Assembly: GCF_964355755.1 (NCBI RefSeq) | Contig: NC_092672.1 | Location: forward strand, 8,864,001-8,928,000 | Reading direction: 5' to 3' | DNA: 64,000 nt | DNA from: Antedon mediterranea | Taxonomy: Eukaryota > Echinodermata > Crinoidea > Comatulida > Antedonidae | Part shown: positions 51,701 to 57,700 of the stretch, piece after piece | Position numbering within the stretch: position 1 is the first letter of the stretch | Layout of the letters: each line of letters starts with the position of its first letter | Translations under genes and position numbers: made by a program | Notes under the pieces: model-generated | The model's database searches: none | The model's input: only the letters and a program-made list of their open reading frames with translations | What the model was told of the DNA's origin: nothing

Positions 51701-54700
51701 TATACCAGGAAGAGTTTCAAATGTAGTTTAAAAACCTTCCCAGTAGAATCCTGGTAATTTTTATACCTTATGTGGATGGATGTGTGCAGTAGCAAAAATG
51801 TGTATAGTGAACATACATCCAATGCTCTCTATAATAAGATGTGGAAATTGTAAATTGATGGCAGATTTAGTGTTAAAAAATAAAGCCATTTCATTCCAAA
51901 GTTTATGTTTGTGCACCTGTTGATTGTCCTATTGATGGGAAGCAACATTTGGCATTTAAAATATAGATTTCACAATCTAAGAAATGCGAGTTAAATGAAT
52001 GCATACATCGTATGCACTGCAAAATTACCGCCAATGACTAGTGTAGGAAATGCTCCATCTTTACAGAATATGAGTATTGATTGATTATGTGGCTATAATT
52101 AGACATACCTAAATATTCTCCTTTAGGATCGTAAGCTAAGCATCGGATCATGTGACCACGGGGAAACTGCCTAGAAATGACCAATGATCTAAAGAGAGAA
52201 GAAAGGAATTCAAAGTTTGCACACCTTATGCCGATAATAATGAAGTCGTTTAACAAAGTTGTATGCATTGAACAATATAATGAAACTCAACTGACTAGCA
52301 TGAGTTATCTTCTATCTTAATCTAATACATAAAGGCTGATCGCACTCGTGCCGTTTGAAATGCACACATTTTAATTCCCACAAAGTCAATGTTAAAAAAT
52401 GTCTTGATAAATCCAAAATCAACAATTCTCCCTAATGTTTACACAAATTAAGTAACAGAGAGGTTAACGACATATGCCCAATGGACAGGTATCAGCAAGC
52501 TTTTTATACTACTGTCTAAAACAAGAAAATTATCTTACTTTGTTTTATAATTCCAGACCTTTAACAGGCATGAGTAGCTACCAATTGCTAATAATGGTCT
52601 TTAAGAAAAATTAAAAAACACAAATTAATTCATACGAAACCACTACAGAGTGAAATACCATTCTCATTTAAAACAAATTTATATACAGTAAATGTAACAA
52701 AGTAGTTCCACATTTAGTGCACACACATCAACCTAAAGTTAGCATTTAAACTCACTGTATTGGATGGGTCACTATAGCATGGACCAGAGAATCATGTTCA
52801 GATTGAATCATCTGCAAAATAAATTTTAAATGAATGAAAGCTGTTTACAAAAAAAATAGGATAACAAGGTTAATATACAAATGGCATTGGTTTCAGATCA
52901 CAGTTGGTAAAGTAAAAAAAAAACCAAAGAAATACAGTACTTACTTTATATTTTTTAATGTATGTAGGAAAGAGAAAGTTTTGTAAGCGAAGTGTTGAAC
53001 ATCTAGGAATATGTTGTGTTAATTAAATGAGCCTGATGCTGGAAGATGGTTCCAATCTTTCAGTAGTTCACTGATCATGGACCTTATATGTCCATGCTGG
53101 GAGAGGAAAGAGGAAGAGTATACTGTCTCTAGAAACAGATCTTGTGTTGTTAAAATGAGCCTTGTGCTGGAAGATGGTTCCAAATTTTCACTATCTCACC
53201 AGTGATAGAGTGGTGGAAACAGGCTTCTTTTATTCACTAACCCACAAGGCACTAATACGGTGAAGTTGGCTGGATCAGTTATCACTAGACTTACCTTTAC
53301 TTTAGTGCCATCAGCTATGATCACTGCAATCTGTGCTGAAGTTGTACTTATTACATAGTTCTTTGTAATGAAGCTTCTTGCATTAATAGTTGCATCAGGA
53401 GGATAGCTACCACTTTCCAGCTCACTGTGAAGGAATGATATTATTATGAGATCGGCTATAAGCTCTCCCGGGCCGCAAACGACCGTGGGAGGAACCTGCC
53501 GATCGGCATTCTGGTGGACTACCGGCCGGTCGTCAGCTCTACGCACGCAAGAAGTGCACGCGACGGAGGCACGAGCCGTCACTCGGCCGGTCCTTGCGGA
53601 TCCTGCAGAGAGACGGACGTGCTCCCGAACGCGCTGAATCTTTCGTGCCACATTGCGGGCCCACCCGTTTGCTTCTTAGCGGTTTCACGTACTTTTTAAC
53701 TCTTTTTAAAATCTTATTATTATTCACGAGTCATGTGATGTATGAATAATAGAATGTGGTGCTAAATTTAGGATGGTGACTACTGTAATAATACTGACAA
53801 TTGTTATCAAGATTTATATAGGAATACCACCATTTTTATGTAAAGGGTTTGATTCAGAAGGTGTATTGCTAAATGTAAGCAATCTGTTAGGGCGAAAGTC
53901 AAGTCTACAACAACATACAAGGAAATCTTACACCTAGATAGTGACATTTCCAGTACTCCTGTTAGTGTAGCACAGCCAGGATTTGAACCAAGGAGATTGA
54001 AATGGTAAGCAAGTATGTTAAACAAACAGTGCCACTATGATTTAATATTTTCATTCGTTCTTAAGCTCTGTCATTATCTGTCACTATTAAACTAGTTTGA
54101 CAAAAAAATGTGTGCAAATATGGTATGAGTGATATGCCCAAATATGGCAGTGATATGGCATCATCATCCATTCATGCTGGAAACCAAGGTTCAGTACAAT
54201 TTCTGTTATGATGCAGCCAAATGCTATGTGCAGAATTACCAAGAATATGTCAATGTTTAATGCATTGAGGTTATATTGGAGATTTGAAGAAACCGAACAC
54301 ACTGGGAAAAGTTATATTTTAATTAAAGTTTCTTAAAGATTTTGCTTCCCGCTGGACGAAAACACAATGACGTAAGCTGCACAACACAAACAAATTGGCC
54401 AATGGCAAGCGAAAGTTTGAATAATCCATCTCTTGTGATTGGTCAAGTTACTGGCGTTGCGCTTTCGTCGTTGCATTCTAGTAGGAAACCAAGTAATAAT
54501 AAGTGAATTTGGGCACATCACATGTTTTTGTCACATAAAGTTTGATAGTGTAGACAGAGCCTTAGTAAAGTGAATCTGTAGGCCTACTTACTCTGGACTG
54601 AAATTTGGAACATATTCAAAAGATATTGAATTGATAGGGCCAACATTGAATTCATTGTACCAGTTGCTCACACGTAACTGTTGATCATAAAACTTGACAT

Positions 54701-57700
54701 GGCCATTTACGTCACCTGTTACAACATATCTAGAGAAAAGAAGAAATAAGATTCAAACCTATAATTATACTAAAGTAAGATTGCATCTGAGCATGTCAAA
54801 AGCAACCTGTGTTTGTGCACTGTAATGGCAAGTTCTAAAAGGTGTAATACTGTACACCAAAGGCTTATAAACAAAACAATTAGGAGAGAATAGGTAATTT
54901 TTGTGGGAGTGAGAATACTGTAGGCCCTTTCCGTGGAAGTGAGGAGGCTCTTCATGTGAATGCCAGAATAGTCTCTTTCAGTTTGAGTGAGAAGGCCAGT
55001 TATGCTTGCGTGAGAATAGATGGTTTAAGGTTAAGTGAGAATAGGTCCTTTACGTCTGAGGAGAATAGACCCTTTTATGTTTGAGTGAGAGCATAAGCCA
55101 TTTTTGTGTGGGTTTAAAAAAAATCTTCCACACCCCACTATACAATCCTGCCCATCATAATCATTATCCTTATAGTCACAATCACCACTAACAACCTCAT
55201 TTCATAAATCTATCTATATCATACTAGTATCATCAAATAATCATAATAAACTGTTAAACACGTTATACCCACTTTTCACTGGTGGTGAGTACTGTAATCC
55301 CTCTCTCTTGTAATCTGACCAGCTTGAAAGCTTTCTTGTTTGGAGATGGTTTTAAACTGATAGCTGATTTAAGATAAGATAATATCTTATTTATGTATGG
55401 TCTACTATATACAGTAATAGCAAGCTTCCTTTTGCGAGACGACCAAGGATCAACCTAGGTCAAGTTAATCAATGTGGTCGTCAGTTGTCGAAAATCAAAA
55501 GCTCCCTATTTATATTATTAAGTGCCATCTAAAAGAATCTTTCAAAGATGCGCGCGCTGCTCTTATGCATAAACAAGCTTATACATCTGCAGAAGAAAAA
55601 GGTAGACATTGCCATTTTGGTGTATTAATTTAACTGAGATGATCCTTCTGAAAATTGATCAAATGCTAAAGTTTGTGATTTGACTATTAAAGGCCAGGTG
55701 CGGGCAAAAAATTTCTATTGATCATACATTCCAATAAATATCGATGTATAGTTTCCCCTATGTTTCATAATTTTTAAGATTTTATTTGTGTTACACGAGC
55801 TTGTTGAAAATAAGCACTTTCTTATCAGTGGGGGGATAGTTCAAATTACACAGTAAAATCTCTATTCTTTTGTACACAAATTTTGTAAATAGAGAGGCAT
55901 TTTAAAAAGCTATGAAAAATAAACGGTGTGGTAAAAAATGTTATCAGATGACTAAATATAGGTAATATAACTTGAATATTACATTTCTGATATTTTTATT
56001 CAACATCAGATTTTTATTTTCATGCTATAGCAAAAATTATCCACCGTATATCCACCATCTTTTTTCACCGTCTAGGGAGTCACCAGAAATGTTATTACAT
56101 TAGGTTAACTACCTAACTACTGAAAAAAAGTATTCCTGGTTTTTATGGAAGAATTTTGCCAAATTTTGTATTTGACCATATTAAGGGAAATTCATTTTTT
56201 TCGTCTGGATTTCTGTTACAAATATTTGATTTATGTACAATTAACCAAATATTATATTTAAAATTCATGCCTGTATCTGAGCTTTAAGATCAGACAACTT
56301 AACACAGTATTCTGGTGTACATGAGTCGCAGTAGATCCTGTTTCAAGCATGTCAAGTAGACATTTACTGGACCTAGCCATTTTAACCTAACTACAGTGTA
56401 ATACAGTTAAGGTTGAAAAGATGATGGTTTCTCATTGAGACAAGCCAGTATCTCATTTAACTTTAAAGGGGTCTTTTTTTTTCATGTGTAATAAATTACC
56501 ATTCCTATAAACAGTATCATAGTGTCTACATGAACATTCTAGAATAAGATGTTTTGATTTAAGAAACCATGTATAATTAATAAGAACAATCAGGAACATT
56601 CCAGAAATGCTATTAATAGAAACTGTAATCCCATAGAATAAGAACTATAAAAAAAGATCTAGAATGATAGGAACATCTTGTATATAAAGAAATGTAAAAC
56701 TATTGTAAGGTTGTTGGATATTCGATTGTAAAAGTTATTGTGAAGCTGTTGTTTAAAGTGGTTACTGGATTGTTCAAAGCTGAAGTTGATTGAAATTCAA
56801 GCTTTTTTTGAGTTATTTTACAACTTTGTGGATTTTCTGTGTATACTTTTATGTCAGAAGGGAGTTCCTAAAGTATTTTCAACCGCTCGGAAACATACTG
56901 TACGTAAAGAGAGTTTGTGACACATGTTACCGTATATATGTTTACACTTTCATGTATCTTGTATCTTATCCTGTATTAGCCTATGGTAAGGAATATATCG
57001 TGATAGTAAGACATCCAACTTACGTCCAGATATAGGTCTGTTGTTATCCCATACAACGACGTTGCCAACAGACGTGGCTGTCAAAGCTCCTGTGGTGCCA
57101 CTGCGAAAGATTGACTGGCTATAGTTACCAACTACTCTGTTGAAATCTTCATCTGTCAAAGGTGGTGCCACATACTCGAATTTATCATTTTCCTATAAAT
57201 AAAACAAGAGATTTACTTATTTTCTGTCATTGAACCACCAACAATATTTTAAAATTCATTTTGATACCAGAAAGACATTTTACTGGCTTTATATTTTCAT
57301 TTCACTTATTTTTTTATTCTCACAGATTTCCTCATCTTTATTGTTTTTAAATTAATTCATTCATTTTTAGTATATCACTGGGTGATTTAGAAATTCTTCC
57401 GAATAATGTTTTTGGAAATATTTATCAAAATAAAATAAGAAAAACTCACCCATGCATAAAATACGACCTGACGGTCACTATTTGACACAAGTTGCGATGT
57501 GTCTTCTGGGTTAAAGGTTATGAAATTCTGTGTGCCGTAGCCTGGTGAAAGTTCTACTGAACTCACTGGACACTCTCCATCCGTTGTCCAGTCCCATATA
57601 TCAACAACCTTAAATGAAGGTGTATGTCATTATTTGAAAAAAACTAATGTAATAAATGTTATTAATTGCATACTGAAACGTACAATGTATTTTATTTATG

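Larger units (their letters stand above)
46767..52108. other. CFAP251 intron 12, 5.3 kb
   Basis: Holds the ~805-bp element with terminal inverted repeats at 48.36-49.16 kb. Just after it is a short GTTTCGGCC-rich stretch (49318-49390) with ACGTTTCGGCC words. A TA dinucleotide run precedes a poly-T tract at 51341-51364. TAGGCCTA occurs at 50658 and 50979. No exon is missing here, because exons 12 and 13 join in phase within one WD blade. Confidence 0.6.
53425..54591. other. CFAP251 intron 8, 1.2 kb, packed with insertions
   Basis: In order from the low end, this intron contains a 28S rRNA fragment, a tRNA-derived SINE, and a palindromic MITE split by a ~340-bp insertion. Very little of it is unassigned, so it has been a repeated insertion target. 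Confidence 0.75.

Noticed and set aside
53196-53651. 151-codon minus-strand gene
   Set aside because: It is a fusion of real CFAP251 exon 9 with intron and a 28S rRNA fragment. The start codon lies in rRNA-derived sequence.
53448-53714. Functional rRNA gene or R2-type insertion site
   Set aside because: Only about 260 bases of the 5' part of 28S are present. The R2 target is much farther 3' in the 28S gene, and no reverse transcriptase is adjacent.
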